Below, in pieces: positions 42,096-50,441 of a DNA stretch of 64,000 nucleotides. The notes under the pieces were generated by a model, which saw only the letters and a program-made list of their open reading frames with translations, searched no databases and was not told the DNA's origin. The translations under genes were made by a program, and so were the position numbers. This stretch comes from Phenylobacterium sp. (GTDB lineage Bacteria > Pseudomonadota > Alphaproteobacteria > Caulobacterales > Caulobacteraceae). Numbering within the stretch: the first letter of the stretch is position 1; every line of letters begins with the position of its first letter. Location of the stretch: assembly GCF_004799515.1 (NCBI RefSeq), contig NZ_SSMX01000046.1, positions 62,001 through 126,000 on the forward strand, given 5' to 3'.

Positions 42096-42779
42096 CTACT
42101 CCCGGCGCAGCAGCTTCTCGGTGAGGGCCGAGCCGATCATGCCGGCGCGGAAGTCGGCCTTGATGCCGGCGGGGTCGTACATCGGGCTCTCGACCCATTC
42201 GAGGAAGCTCATTCCCGCCGGCTCGCCCTCGGCGAGGTAGCGCTCGAAGACGTAGTCCAGGACCCCCGTCTTGCCCTGTTTGATGTGCAGATAGCGCAGG
42301 GATAGCTGGTCCAGCGCCTCGCGGATCGTCTTGCCCTGCCGGAAGTGCATGTAGAAGACGCTCATGATCCCGGCCCGGTCCGCGCCGGACTTGCAGTGGA
42401 TCAGCGCCGGATAGGCGATGGTCTCGTAGAGCCGCTTGGCGCCCAGCACCCGGTCGCGGCTGGGGACCTCGCGGGAGGTGATGGTGAAGTCGACCATCTC
42501 CAGGCCCAGGCGGCGGCAGGCGTCCTTCTCCAGCGCATGGAAGCTGGCGTCGAAGCCGCCGCGCAGGTTGACGATGGTCCTGATACCCTGCGCCTTCCAA
42601 GCGGCCAGCTGGTGCGGCCAGGGCTGATTGGTGCGCACCAGCTCGTCGGAGATCCAGTGGGCGTTCTGGAAGCCCAGCCGCAGGTAGGCGTGGTCGTTCC
42701 AAAGGTAGTCGGCATAGGTCTTGAACCGCCCGCCCGGCGTGGCGAGGTCGAATCCAGGGCGGGTTTGCGCGACGCTCAT
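42096..42779 (-). CDS. Dual-specificity/tyrosine phosphatase-like protein
   Basis: A 227-residue phosphatase. The active-site P-loop HCKSGADRAG (about residue 130) matches HCxxGxxR with the nucleophilic cysteine. The N-terminal part is LYS-poor and includes RTIVNLRGG, the general strand of the tyrosine phosphatase fold. The ATG at 42779 removes a highly basic artefactual extension. It is divergent from the MsbA-like exporter, so an envelope or lipid phosphate substrate is possible; protein phosphatase is equally possible. DSP-like proteins in bacteria remain poorly characterised. Confidence 0.82.
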   Translation of the reverse strand: MSVAQTRPGFDLATPGGRFKTYADYLWNDHAYLRLGFQNAHWISDELVRTNQPWPHQLAAWKAQGIRTIVNLRGGFDASFHALEKDACRRLGLEMVDFTITSREVPSRDRVLGAKRLYETIAYPALIHCKSGADRAGIMSVFYMHFRQGKTIREALDQLSLRYLHIKQGKTGVLDYVFERYLAEGEPAGMSFLEWVESPMYDPAGIKADFRAGMIGSALTEKLLRRE

Positions 42780-42921
42780 CGCGCCCCATCTAAGGGTTCC
42801 ACGGCGCCGAAGGAAGGCGCGCCGGCGCCGCGCCCGTTTGCGTCGCCCGCGTTTAGCTTTGCGCGGTCCGCGTCTCGGGGTCTTCTTGACTTCCCTCCCG
42901 CATCGGACGACCCCAGGTTCC

Positions 42922-44724
42922 ATGAGCGAGACCGCCCCGCCGGAGCTTTCCGCCCGCGCCCTGAGCGCGCGGGTGGCCAAGGTCTATATGCGGCCGCGCT
43001 GGAAGGGCTGGACCGTGGCGATGCTGGCCGCCGTGGTGGTGGCCGCGATCAGCGCGCGCCTAGCGCAGATCCTGCGGCCGGCGGTCGACGACCTGCTGGT
43101 CTCGCACAAACCGAACGCGTTGATCTACCTGCCGGCGACCATCGCGGGCCTGGCGTTGATCCGCACCCTGGCGCAGGTCGTGCAGGCGGCCCTGGTCAAC
43201 CGGATCGGCAACGGCGTGGTGGCCGACATCCAGCGCCAGCTGTTCGGCAAGCTGGTGCGGGCCGACCTCGCCCATCTGCGCGGCCAGCATTCCGGGGCCT
43301 ATGTCTCCTCGGTGCTCTACGACGCCGGCCTGACCCGCGAGGCGGCGACCGCCGGGGTGATCAACTACACCCAGAACCTGCTGATCGTGGTCGGCGCGCT
43401 GTGGGTCATGGTGCGGATCGACTGGAGCCTGACCGCCATCGTCCTGGCCGGCGCGCCGCTCGCCAGCGCCGTCATGCGCCGGTTCTCCAGGCGCAGCGTC
43501 AAGGCCGCCAAGGGCGCCATGGCCGAGACCTCGGCGCTGTCCACGGCGATCATGGAAAGCCTCGACGGCGTCCGCGTGGTGAAGATCGAGAACCGCGAGG
43601 CCTATGAGGAGGCCCGTGTCGCCGAGGTGATCCGCCGGCGCGAACGGCATTTGGTGAAGGGCTCCAACGCGCGGGCCCTGGCCGCGCCGATCACCGAGCT
43701 GGTCACCAGCTGGATCCTGGCGGCGGTGTTCGTCTATGCCGGCTGGCGCTCGCTGCACAGCGGGCTGACGCCGGGCGGATTCACCGCCTTCATCGCCGCC
43801 CTGCTGATGGCCTCGCAGTCGCTGCGCCAGCTCGCCAACCTGCAGACCGTGTTCGCCGAGGGCATGTCGGCGGCGCGGCGGCTGTTCTCAGCCCTCGACG
43901 TCGAGCCGGAAGTGCGCGAGGCCGCCGGGGCGAGCGTCCTGCCCCACGGCCGCGGCGACATCGTCTTCGACGAGGTGAGCTTCGCCTACGATGACGGCGG
44001 CCCGACCATCTCCGACATCTCCTTCGAGGTGCGGCGAGGCGAGACGGTGGCCCTGGTCGGCCCCTCCGGCGGCGGCAAGACGACGGTCCTGAACCTGATC
44101 CCGCGCTTCTATGACGCCACCGCCGGGCGGATCACCATCGACGGCCATGAGGTGCGCGAGGTGACGCTCTCCTCGCTCCGGGACCAGATCGCGCTGGTCA
44201 CCCAGGAGCCGTTCCTGTTCGACGACACCATCCGCGCCAACATCGCCTACGCCCGGCCGGACGCGCGCCAGGAGGAGATCGAGCAGGCGGCGCGGGAGGC
44301 CGCGGCCCACGACTTCATCCTCTCCCTGCCCAAGGGTTACGACACCGGCGTCGGCGAGGCCGGCGCGCGGCTTTCCGGCGGCCAGCGGCAGCGGATCGCC
44401 ATCGCACGGGCCTTCCTGAAGGACGCGCCGATCCTGCTGCTCGACGAGGCCACCAGCGCGCTGGACACCGAGAGCGAGGCCCAGGTGCAGGCGGCGCTGA
44501 AGCGGCTGATGGCCGGCCGCGCGGTGATCCTGATCGCACACCGCCTCTCCACCGTGCGCGGCGCCGACCGCATCTATGTCCTAGACAAGGGCCGCATCGT
44601 CGAGACCGGCGACCACCGCAGCCTGGTGGCCAAGCGCGGCCTCTACGCCCGCCTCGCCAAAACCCAGGACCTGGAGGCGGAGCCGGCGGCCCAAGCGCCG
44701 ACGGAGGCGGAGACCGCGGCTTGA
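42922..44724 (+). CDS. msbA: MsbA-like ABC exporter (fused permease and ATPase)
   Basis: A 600-residue half-transporter. The N-terminal ABC_membrane domain has about six helices (residues 20-320); the ATPase domain has Walker A GPSGGGKTT, Q-loop VTQEPFLFDD, signature LSGGQRQR, Walker B ILLLDEATSALD and the H-loop AHRLSTV. In this neighbourhood (DUF374, waaA, lpxK) lipid A export (MsbA) is likely, although the same architecture covers other lipid flippases. ATG at 42922, the first of a multi-gene operon of overlapping genes. Confidence 0.88.
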   Translation: MSETAPPELSARALSARVAKVYMRPRWKGWTVAMLAAVVVAAISARLAQILRPAVDDLLVSHKPNALIYLPATIAGLALIRTLAQVVQAALVNRIGNGVVADIQRQLFGKLVRADLAHLRGQHSGAYVSSVLYDAGLTREAATAGVINYTQNLLIVVGALWVMVRIDWSLTAIVLAGAPLASAVMRRFSRRSVKAAKGAMAETSALSTAIMESLDGVRVVKIENREAYEEARVAEVIRRRERHLVKGSNARALAAPITELVTSWILAAVFVYAGWRSLHSGLTPGGFTAFIAALLMASQSLRQLANLQTVFAEGMSAARRLFSALDVEPEVREAAGASVLPHGRGDIVFDEVSFAYDDGGPTISDISFEVRRGETVALVGPSGGGKTTVLNLIPRFYDATAGRITIDGHEVREVTLSSLRDQIALVTQEPFLFDDTIRANIAYARPDARQEEIEQAAREAAAHDFILSLPKGYDTGVGEAGARLSGGQRQRIAIARAFLKDAPILLLDEATSALDTESEAQVQAALKRLMAGRAVILIAHRLSTVRGADRIYVLDKGRIVETGDHRSLVAKRGLYARLAKTQDLEAEPAAQAPTEAETAA

Positions 44725-45449
44725 AGGGACTGCTGCGCAGCGCCGCGGTGCAGGCGACCCTGGGCTGGATCCTGGGCGTCTACATCCGGCTGATGCTGAT
44801 CACCATCCGCTGGCGCCACGAGAACGCCGAGTGCTTCGACCCCGTCCTGGCCGCCGACACCGGCGCCATCGGCCTGCACTGGCATGGCCGGGTGCCGATC
44901 TGCCTGGCCATCGCCCCGCCCTGGTGGCGCAAGATCACCAAGGCGCTGGTCTCGCCCTCCGGCGACGGGGAATTCGTGGCCCGGGCGCTCGCCATGAACG
45001 GCTGCGCCACCATCCGCATCTCCAGCGCCAAGAAGGGCGACGCGGCCAAGGCGCGCCAGGCGGTGGCGGGCCTGCGCGAGGCCAGCAACTGGGTGGCCGG
45101 CGGCGGCGGGCTGATCGTCACGCCGGACGGCCCCAGAGGCCCCAACGAGGTGATCGCCGCCGGCGCCCTGCAGATCGCCAAGCGGGCGGGCCAGCCGATC
45201 TTCCTGCTGGGCATCGCCGCCAATCCCGCGATCCAGCTCGACACCTGGGACAAGGTGATGATCGCCGCCCCCTTCGGCCGCGGCGCGGTGGTCTGGGACG
45301 GGCCGCACCATGTGCCTGAGGACGCCGACGCCGAGGCCATCGAGGCCCTGATCGTCGAGCTGTCGGCCAAGCTGTCGGCGGCCACGCGCCGCGCCGAGGT
45401 CCTGGTCGGACGAGGGCCTCGGCCGACAGCGGCGTCGAGAGCGCATTGA
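44721..45449 (+). CDS. DUF374 lysophospholipid acyltransferase-like protein
   Basis: A 242-residue protein of the DUF374 family, which belongs to the LPLAT superfamily. A hydrophobic N-terminus (TLGWILGVYIRLML) suggests membrane association; HWHGR and RISSAKKG, and the TPDGPRGPNEV segment are the family signatures. The family is linked to lipid A/LPS assembly by its neighbours waaA and lpxK in alphaproteobacteria; the exact acyl reaction is not proven. TTG start at 44721 overlaps the stop of the exporter by four bases (TTGA), indicating coupling. Confidence 0.85.
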   Translation: MKGLLRSAAVQATLGWILGVYIRLMLITIRWRHENAECFDPVLAADTGAIGLHWHGRVPICLAIAPPWWRKITKALVSPSGDGEFVARALAMNGCATIRISSAKKGDAAKARQAVAGLREASNWVAGGGGLIVTPDGPRGPNEVIAAGALQIAKRAGQPIFLLGIAANPAIQLDTWDKVMIAAPFGRGAVVWDGPHHVPEDADAEAIEALIVELSAKLSAATRRAEVLVGRGPRPTAASRAH

Positions 45450-45480
45450 TCCCGTCCCCGCACGGTGAGACATAGGCCCC

Positions 45481-46563
45481 ATGGCGCATCCCCACGACCA
45501 TTCCGCGCACGCCGATCACGATCATCACGACCACGATCACGAGGCGCACGGTCACGATCATGACGCTCACGACCACGGCGAGCACGATCACGCCGCTCAC
45601 GGTCACGATGCCCGCCATCACGCGGCGCATGACCACGGGCATGCCCACGGCCACAGCCACGGACCCGGCGGCCATCACCACCACGTCCCGGCCGACATGG
45701 GGTTGGCCTTCGCCGTGGGCGTGACCCTGAACACCGTCTTCGTGGCGGTTGAGGTGGGCGCGGGCTTCTGGGCGCACTCCATGGCGCTGCTGGCCGACGC
45801 CGGGCACAACCTCTCCGACGTCCTGGCGCTCCTGATGGCCTGGGGCGCGATCATCCTCGCCAAGCGCGCGCCGTCCGGCCGGCGCACCTATGGCCTGCGC
45901 AAGGGCACCATCCTGGCGTCGCTGGCCAATGCGGTGGTGCTGTTGCTGGTGATCGGCGGAATCGCCTCGGAATCCATCCACCGGCTGACGCAGCCGTCGT
46001 CCATCGCCACCACGACCGTGATGATCACCGCCGGCGTCGGCGTGTTCATCAACACGCTCACCGCGCTCTTCTTCATGCGGGGCAGCCATTCGGACCTGAA
46101 CGTCCGCGGCGCCTTCCTGCACATGGCCAGCGACGCGGTGATCTCGCTCGCGGTCGTGGCGGGCGCGGGGATTATCGCGCTGACCGGCCTGCAGTGGATC
46201 GACCCGGCGCTCAGCCTCGGCATCGGCGCGGTGATCGTGTTCGGCACCTGGGGCCTGCTGCGCGACTCGGTGAACCTCGCGCTGGACGGCGCGCCGCGCG
46301 AGATCGACGTGGCGGAGGTGCGCGCCTACCTGGCCGCCCTGCCCGGTGTCGAGGAGATCCACGACCTGCACGTCTGGGCCATGAGCACCACCGAGACCGC
46401 ACTGACCGCGCATGTGATCCGGCCAGCCAACGATGACGGCGACCGCTTCCTGCACACCGCCTGCGAGGGCCTGGCGCGGCGGTTCAACATCGGCCACTGC
46501 ACCCTGCAAGTGGAGACCGAGGCCGACAGCGCCTGCCACCTCGCCCCGGTCGGAGTGGTGTGA
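45481..46563 (+). CDS. His-rich CDF-family metal cation efflux protein
   Basis: A 360-residue cation diffusion facilitator. Its N-terminal 68 residues contain 30 histidines alternating with Asp, Ala and Gly (HDHDHEAHGHDHDAH style), a large metal-buffering arm. The core has six helices with ALLADAGHNLSD (site A; HxxxD typical of zinc exporters) and AFLHMASDA (HxxxD). A cytoplasmic C-terminal domain follows (HDLHVWAMS). It exports Zn2+ (perhaps Co2+/Cd2+) to the periplasm. It sits between the DUF374 and waaA genes and overlaps waaA by four bases, an unusual place for a metal transporter. Confidence 0.9.
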   Translation: MAHPHDHSAHADHDHHDHDHEAHGHDHDAHDHGEHDHAAHGHDARHHAAHDHGHAHGHSHGPGGHHHHVPADMGLAFAVGVTLNTVFVAVEVGAGFWAHSMALLADAGHNLSDVLALLMAWGAIILAKRAPSGRRTYGLRKGTILASLANAVVLLLVIGGIASESIHRLTQPSSIATTTVMITAGVGVFINTLTALFFMRGSHSDLNVRGAFLHMASDAVISLAVVAGAGIIALTGLQWIDPALSLGIGAVIVFGTWGLLRDSVNLALDGAPREIDVAEVRAYLAALPGVEEIHDLHVWAMSTTETALTAHVIRPANDDGDRFLHTACEGLARRFNIGHCTLQVETEADSACHLAPVGVV

Positions 46564-47858
46564 GCCCCGGTGACGTGAAGGGGCCCCCGCGAAGCCTGCC
46601 GCTGGCGCTCTACGCCGCGGCGACCGGCCTGGTCGAGCCGCTGGCGCCGGCCCTGCTCCGCCGCCGGGCCGCGCGCGGCAAGGAGGACGCCCAGCGCCTG
46701 ACCGAGCGCCTGGGCCGCGCCGCGGCGCCGCGGCCGGACGGCCCGCTGGTCTGGCTGCACGGGGTCAGCGTCGGGGAGAGCCTATCGCTGCTGCCGCTGA
46801 TCGAGGCGTTGCGGGCGCGGCGGCCGGACCTGGCGATCCTGGTCACCTCCGGCACGGTGACCTCCGCCGAGGTGCTGGCCAGACGCCTGCCCGCCGGCGT
46901 CATCCACCAGTTTGCGCCGGTGGATGCGCCGGGCGCGGCCGGGCGGTTCCTGGACCACTGGCGGCCCGGCGCAGCGCTGTTCGTCGAGAGCGAGCTCTGG
47001 CCGAACCTGATCGCCGCCGCCGCCCGGCGCGGCGTGCGCCTCGCCCTGCTGTCCGCGCGGATCACGCAGAAGAGCGCCGAGGGCTGGGGCCGGGCGCCGG
47101 CCACGGCGCGGGCGCTGCTGGGCGCCTTCGACCTGATCCTGCCGCAGGACGCGGCCACGGCGGCGCGGCTGGCCAGGCTGGGCGGCGCGGTCGGGCCGCA
47201 GCTGAACCTAAAGCTGGTGGGCGGCGCACCGCCGGTGGATGCTGGGCTGGCCGAGGCCCTGCGGCGCGGCGCGGACGGCCGCAAGGTCGTACTGGCCGCC
47301 AGCACCCATCCCGGCGAGGAGCGCCCGGTCGCCGAGGCGTTCCAGGCGGCCACGGCGGACGCCCCTCCAGCCTTGCTGATCGTCGCCCCGCGCCATCCCG
47401 ACCGTGGACCGGGCGTCGCCGACGGGCTGGCCGGCCTCGGCTTCACGGCCGCGCGCCGCGCCGCGGGCGAGGCCCTGACCTCGGACGTCACGGCCTATGT
47501 CGCCGACACCCTGGGCGAGATGGGCGCCTTCTACGCCGTCGCCGACGCGGTGGTGATGGGCGGGAGCTTCGTGGCGGGCGTCGGCGGCCACAATCCGCTG
47601 GAGGCCGCGCGGCTGCAGGCGGCCATCGTCACCGGCCCGCACGCCTTCAACGCCGCCGACATCTACGCTGGGATGCTGGCCGACTGCGCGGCGATCGAGG
47701 CGGCCGACCCCGCAGCCCTCGCCCGCCACCTTCGCGGCCTGCTGGCCAATCCGGCGATCGCGCGCAGGACCGGCGAGGCGGCGGCGGACTTCGCCGGGCG
47801 GCAGGGCGCGGCGCTGGCCGAGGCCATGACCCTGATCGAACCCCTGCTGCCCGCATGA
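46560..47858 (+). CDS. waaA: 3-deoxy-D-manno-octulosonic acid (Kdo) transferase
   Basis: A 432-residue GT30 glycosyltransferase. It starts at GTG overlapping the CDF stop (GTGA). LHGVSVGESLSLLPLIEALR, ESELWPNLI and MGGSFVAGVGGHNPLEAARL are the conserved Kdo-transferase segments; the hydrophobic N-terminus (LPLALYAAATGLVEPLAP) is the membrane anchor. It adds Kdo from CMP-Kdo to the lipid A precursor at the cytoplasmic face of the inner membrane. Followed by lpxK with four-base overlap. Confidence 0.92.
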   Translation: MSPGDVKGPPRSLPLALYAAATGLVEPLAPALLRRRAARGKEDAQRLTERLGRAAAPRPDGPLVWLHGVSVGESLSLLPLIEALRARRPDLAILVTSGTVTSAEVLARRLPAGVIHQFAPVDAPGAAGRFLDHWRPGAALFVESELWPNLIAAAARRGVRLALLSARITQKSAEGWGRAPATARALLGAFDLILPQDAATAARLARLGGAVGPQLNLKLVGGAPPVDAGLAEALRRGADGRKVVLAASTHPGEERPVAEAFQAATADAPPALLIVAPRHPDRGPGVADGLAGLGFTAARRAAGEALTSDVTAYVADTLGEMGAFYAVADAVVMGGSFVAGVGGHNPLEAARLQAAIVTGPHAFNAADIYAGMLADCAAIEAADPAALARHLRGLLANPAIARRTGEAAADFAGRQGAALAEAMTLIEPLLPA

Positions 47859-48874
47859 AGCTCTCCACGCCCCGCTGGTGGTACGAGCGCGACGGCGCGG
47901 CCCGCAGCGGCGCCATGCCATTCGCCCGCGCCCTCCTTACCCCGCTCTCCTGGATCTGGGCCGCCGTGACGGCGCGGCGGATCGCGAGGACGGCGCCGAC
48001 CGAGGCCGGCGCGCCGGTGATCTGCATCGGCAACGTCACCATGGGCGGGGCCGGCAAGACGCCCATCGCCCGCGCGGTCGCCGAGCGGCTGCGCGCGCGC
48101 GGCCACGCGGTCAGCCTGCTCTCGCGTGGCTATGGCGGCCGGCTGGAGGGCCCGGTGCGGGTCGATCCGGCGGTCCACAGCGCCGCCGACGTCGGCGACG
48201 AGCCACTGATGCTGGCGCGCGACGCGACGGTCTGGGTGGCCCGCGACCGGCTGGCGGGCGCGAAGGCCGCCGCCGGCGCCGGAGCCCAGGCCATCGTCAT
48301 GGACGACGGTTTCCAGAACCCCTCGGTGAGGAAGGCGCTGTCCCTGGTGGTGGTGGATGGCGAGACCCGCGGGCGCGCCTGGCCGTTCGGCGACGGCCGG
48401 GTGTTCCCCGCCGGCCCGATGCGCGAGCCCCTGGCGGCCGGCCTGGCGCGGGCCGACGCAATCATCGTCCTGCTGCCGGCGGACCTGCCCGAGGTCGATC
48501 CCGAGCTCGCCGCCCAGCTGCGCGGCCCGCCCCTGCTGAGCGCGCATCTGCAGCCGGCCGCCCCGCCGCCCGCCGGGCCGCAGGTCGGCTTCGCCGGGGT
48601 CGGCAAGCCCTGGAAGGTCGAGGCCGCCCTGAAGGCCGCCGGCTGCGACCTGAAGGACTTCGCACCCTTCCCAGATCACGCGGCTTACGACGACGCGACG
48701 CTCACCCGCCTGGCCGAGCGCGCCCAGGTCTTCGGCGCGGGGCTGGTGACTACGGAGAAGGATTGGGTTCGCCTGCCCGGCGCCTGGCGCGCCAAGGTCA
48801 CGGCCTGGCCCGTGGCCGCCGTCTTCGACGACCCTGCGGCGCTCGACGCCCTGCTGGCGAGCGCCGGGGTCTGA
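47855..48874 (+). CDS. lpxK: Tetraacyldisaccharide 4'-kinase
   Basis: A 339-residue kinase that phosphorylates the 4' position of the lipid A disaccharide. The P-loop is GNVTMGGAGKTP, and the LpxK signatures MDDGFQNP and TTEKDWVRLP are present. It lies at the membrane surface. ATGA overlap (47855-47858) with waaA. It is the last gene of the block running from the MsbA-like exporter. The following 40-base space holds a GC-rich hairpin at 48883-48899. Confidence 0.93.
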   Translation: MKLSTPRWWYERDGAARSGAMPFARALLTPLSWIWAAVTARRIARTAPTEAGAPVICIGNVTMGGAGKTPIARAVAERLRARGHAVSLLSRGYGGRLEGPVRVDPAVHSAADVGDEPLMLARDATVWVARDRLAGAKAAAGAGAQAIVMDDGFQNPSVRKALSLVVVDGETRGRAWPFGDGRVFPAGPMREPLAAGLARADAIIVLLPADLPEVDPELAAQLRGPPLLSAHLQPAAPPPAGPQVGFAGVGKPWKVEAALKAAGCDLKDFAPFPDHAAYDDATLTRLAERAQVFGAGLVTTEKDWVRLPGAWRAKVTAWPVAAVFDDPAALDALLASAGV

Positions 48875-48882
48875 GCCAATTG

Positions 48883-48899
48883 CTCCCCCTCTGGGGGAG
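48883..48899. terminator. Hairpin between convergent lpxK and phosphotransferase genes
   Basis: CTCCCCCTCTGGGGGAG forms a 7-bp stem with a 3-base loop. It lies in the 39-base gap between two convergent stops, where a shared terminator is expected, but the T-runs on both sides are weak (GAATTTG one way, AGCAATTG the other). It may also be a dispersed repeat type. Confidence 0.45.
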
Positions 48900-48913
48900 G
48901 AATTTGCGGCCGC

Positions 48914-49993
48914 TTAGGCGAGCGCGCCGGCCTTTTCCGCGAACTTCCAGCTGGCCTGGGCCAGGGAGACCACGCGGTCGGCCTGCTGGGCGGCGTGGGG
49001 GCTGTTGGCGGTGCCGTCGCGCACCCGTCCCACGATCCCCTGCAGGATGCCCGCCAGGCGGAAGGCGTTGTAGCTGAAGAACCAGTTGAGATCGTGCAGG
49101 CCGGTGCGGCCGGTCAGGCTGCAATAGTAGTCCACCGTCTCGTCGAGGGTCGGCAGGCCGTGGGCCTTCAGGTCCGGCACGGTCGAGATCGAGCCGTTGA
49201 CCCAGTTCATCAGGAGATAGGTGAAGTCGGCCAGGGGTTCGCCCAGGGTCGAGAGCTCCCAGTCCAGGACCGCGATCACCCGGGGCTCGGTCGGATGGAA
49301 GATCATGTTGTCCAGCCGGTAGTCGCCGTGGACGATGGCGGTCCGTTCCTGGGCCGGCAGGGTCTTGGGCAGCCAGTCGATCAGCCGCTCCATCTCCGGG
49401 ATGTGGGCGGTCTCGGAGGCCTTGTACTGCTTGGTCCAGCGGTCGACCTGGCGGCCCATGTAGTTGCCGGGCCGACCGTAGTCTTCGAGGCCGATCTTGG
49501 CGTAGTCGGTGTTGTGCAGGTCGGCCAAGGTCTTGATCTTGTGCATGAAGATCGCGTGGCGCTCGGCCGGCTCATACTGCGGCAGGGTCTGGTCCCAGAG
49601 AATCCGGCCCTCGACCATGTCCATGATGTAGAACCAGGTGCCGATCACTCCGTCGTCGGTGCAGAGGCCGTAGGTCTTGGCCACCGGGAAGCCGGTCGTC
49701 CCGAGCGCGGTGATCACCTTGTACTCGCGGTCCACCGCGTGCGCCGACGGCAGCAGCTTGCCCGGCGGCTTGCGGCGCAGGACGTACTTCTTGCCGGGGG
49801 TGATCAGCTGGTAGGTCGGGTTCGACTGGCCGCCCTTGAACTGGCGCACCTCCAGGGGACCCGCATAGCCCTCGACGTTGGCGCTCATCCAGGCCGCGAG
49901 GGCCGCCTCGTCGAAACGATGGCTCACGGCCACGTCCTTGGTGCCGGTGTTGAGCTGCTCGCGTTCCTGCTCGGCGGCGTCCACGGCGGCCAT
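48914..49993 (-). CDS. Aminoglycoside phosphotransferase-like kinase (ACAD10/11-type APH)
   Basis: A 359-residue protein with the APH/choline-kinase fold. Brenner motif HGDYRLDNMIFHP and DWELSTLGEPLADF (metal-binding Asp) are present, together with YVLRRKPPG (nucleotide lysine region) and a family-typical SAHAVDREY. The group is related to the N-terminal kinase of acyl-CoA dehydrogenase ACAD10/11 and is thought to phosphorylate 4-hydroxy-acyl-CoAs or other small molecules. Antibiotic resistance is not implied. The ATG at 49993 has GAGGG 6 bases upstream. Confidence 0.85.
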   Translation of the reverse strand: MAAVDAAEQEREQLNTGTKDVAVSHRFDEAALAAWMSANVEGYAGPLEVRQFKGGQSNPTYQLITPGKKYVLRRKPPGKLLPSAHAVDREYKVITALGTTGFPVAKTYGLCTDDGVIGTWFYIMDMVEGRILWDQTLPQYEPAERHAIFMHKIKTLADLHNTDYAKIGLEDYGRPGNYMGRQVDRWTKQYKASETAHIPEMERLIDWLPKTLPAQERTAIVHGDYRLDNMIFHPTEPRVIAVLDWELSTLGEPLADFTYLLMNWVNGSISTVPDLKAHGLPTLDETVDYYCSLTGRTGLHDLNWFFSYNAFRLAGILQGIVGRVRDGTANSPHAAQQADRVVSLAQASWKFAEKAGALA

Positions 49994-50203
49994 GGCATTC
50001 CCTCGTACGTTTGTTTGAAGCACCTTACCGGGGCGTGCGGGGACGGAGCAAGGCGCTGCTATCGCGCATCGGGCCCACCGACGAAGCGTTGGAATGGCTA
50101 AGGCTGCGCCGCCTCGACGACCGAATGGGGTCGCGTCTCAGTTTGGAATTTGGCGCCGCCGACAAGCATTCCGCCTCGGCGAGGTCGCGGTTATGATGGC
50201 CGC

Positions 50204-50380
50204 GTGAGAAGAGAGGCGATCCCGTCCCTGGCCGTCTGCATCGTGACCGCCGGGGCTTTGTTGCTGAGCTTGTCGGGTGAACGGTCAGCACTGATCGCGG
50301 CGGTCAAGGTCGTCGGGATCCTGGGTCTTCTCGCCCTGGGCCTGTCGCTCGCGTTCAGCCAGAAGGCGCCCGACGCCTAG
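50204..50380 (+). CDS. Possible small two-helix membrane protein
   Basis: A 58-residue frame with GTG start at 50204, predicted to contain two hydrophobic segments (AIPSLAVCIVTAGALLLSL and AVKVVGILGLLALGLSLAF). An in-frame start at 50150 is also possible but adds a non-hydrophobic arginine/proline stretch. No ribosome site is convincing and no homology is known to me; the call rests on composition. It sits alone between the phosphotransferase and purD genes. Confidence 0.35.
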   Translation: MRREAIPSLAVCIVTAGALLLSLSGERSALIAAVKVVGILGLLALGLSLAFSQKAPDA

Positions 50381-50441
50381 AGGCCGGCGGCTTGATAGCC
50401 AGCCGGAGGTGAGTCCATCACGACTTACCCCACATAGGGTT

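Noticed and set aside
48914-49993. Aminoglycoside resistance gene
   Set aside because: The APH fold is shared with many housekeeping kinases; the sequence resembles the ACAD10/11-type group, and no resistance context is present.
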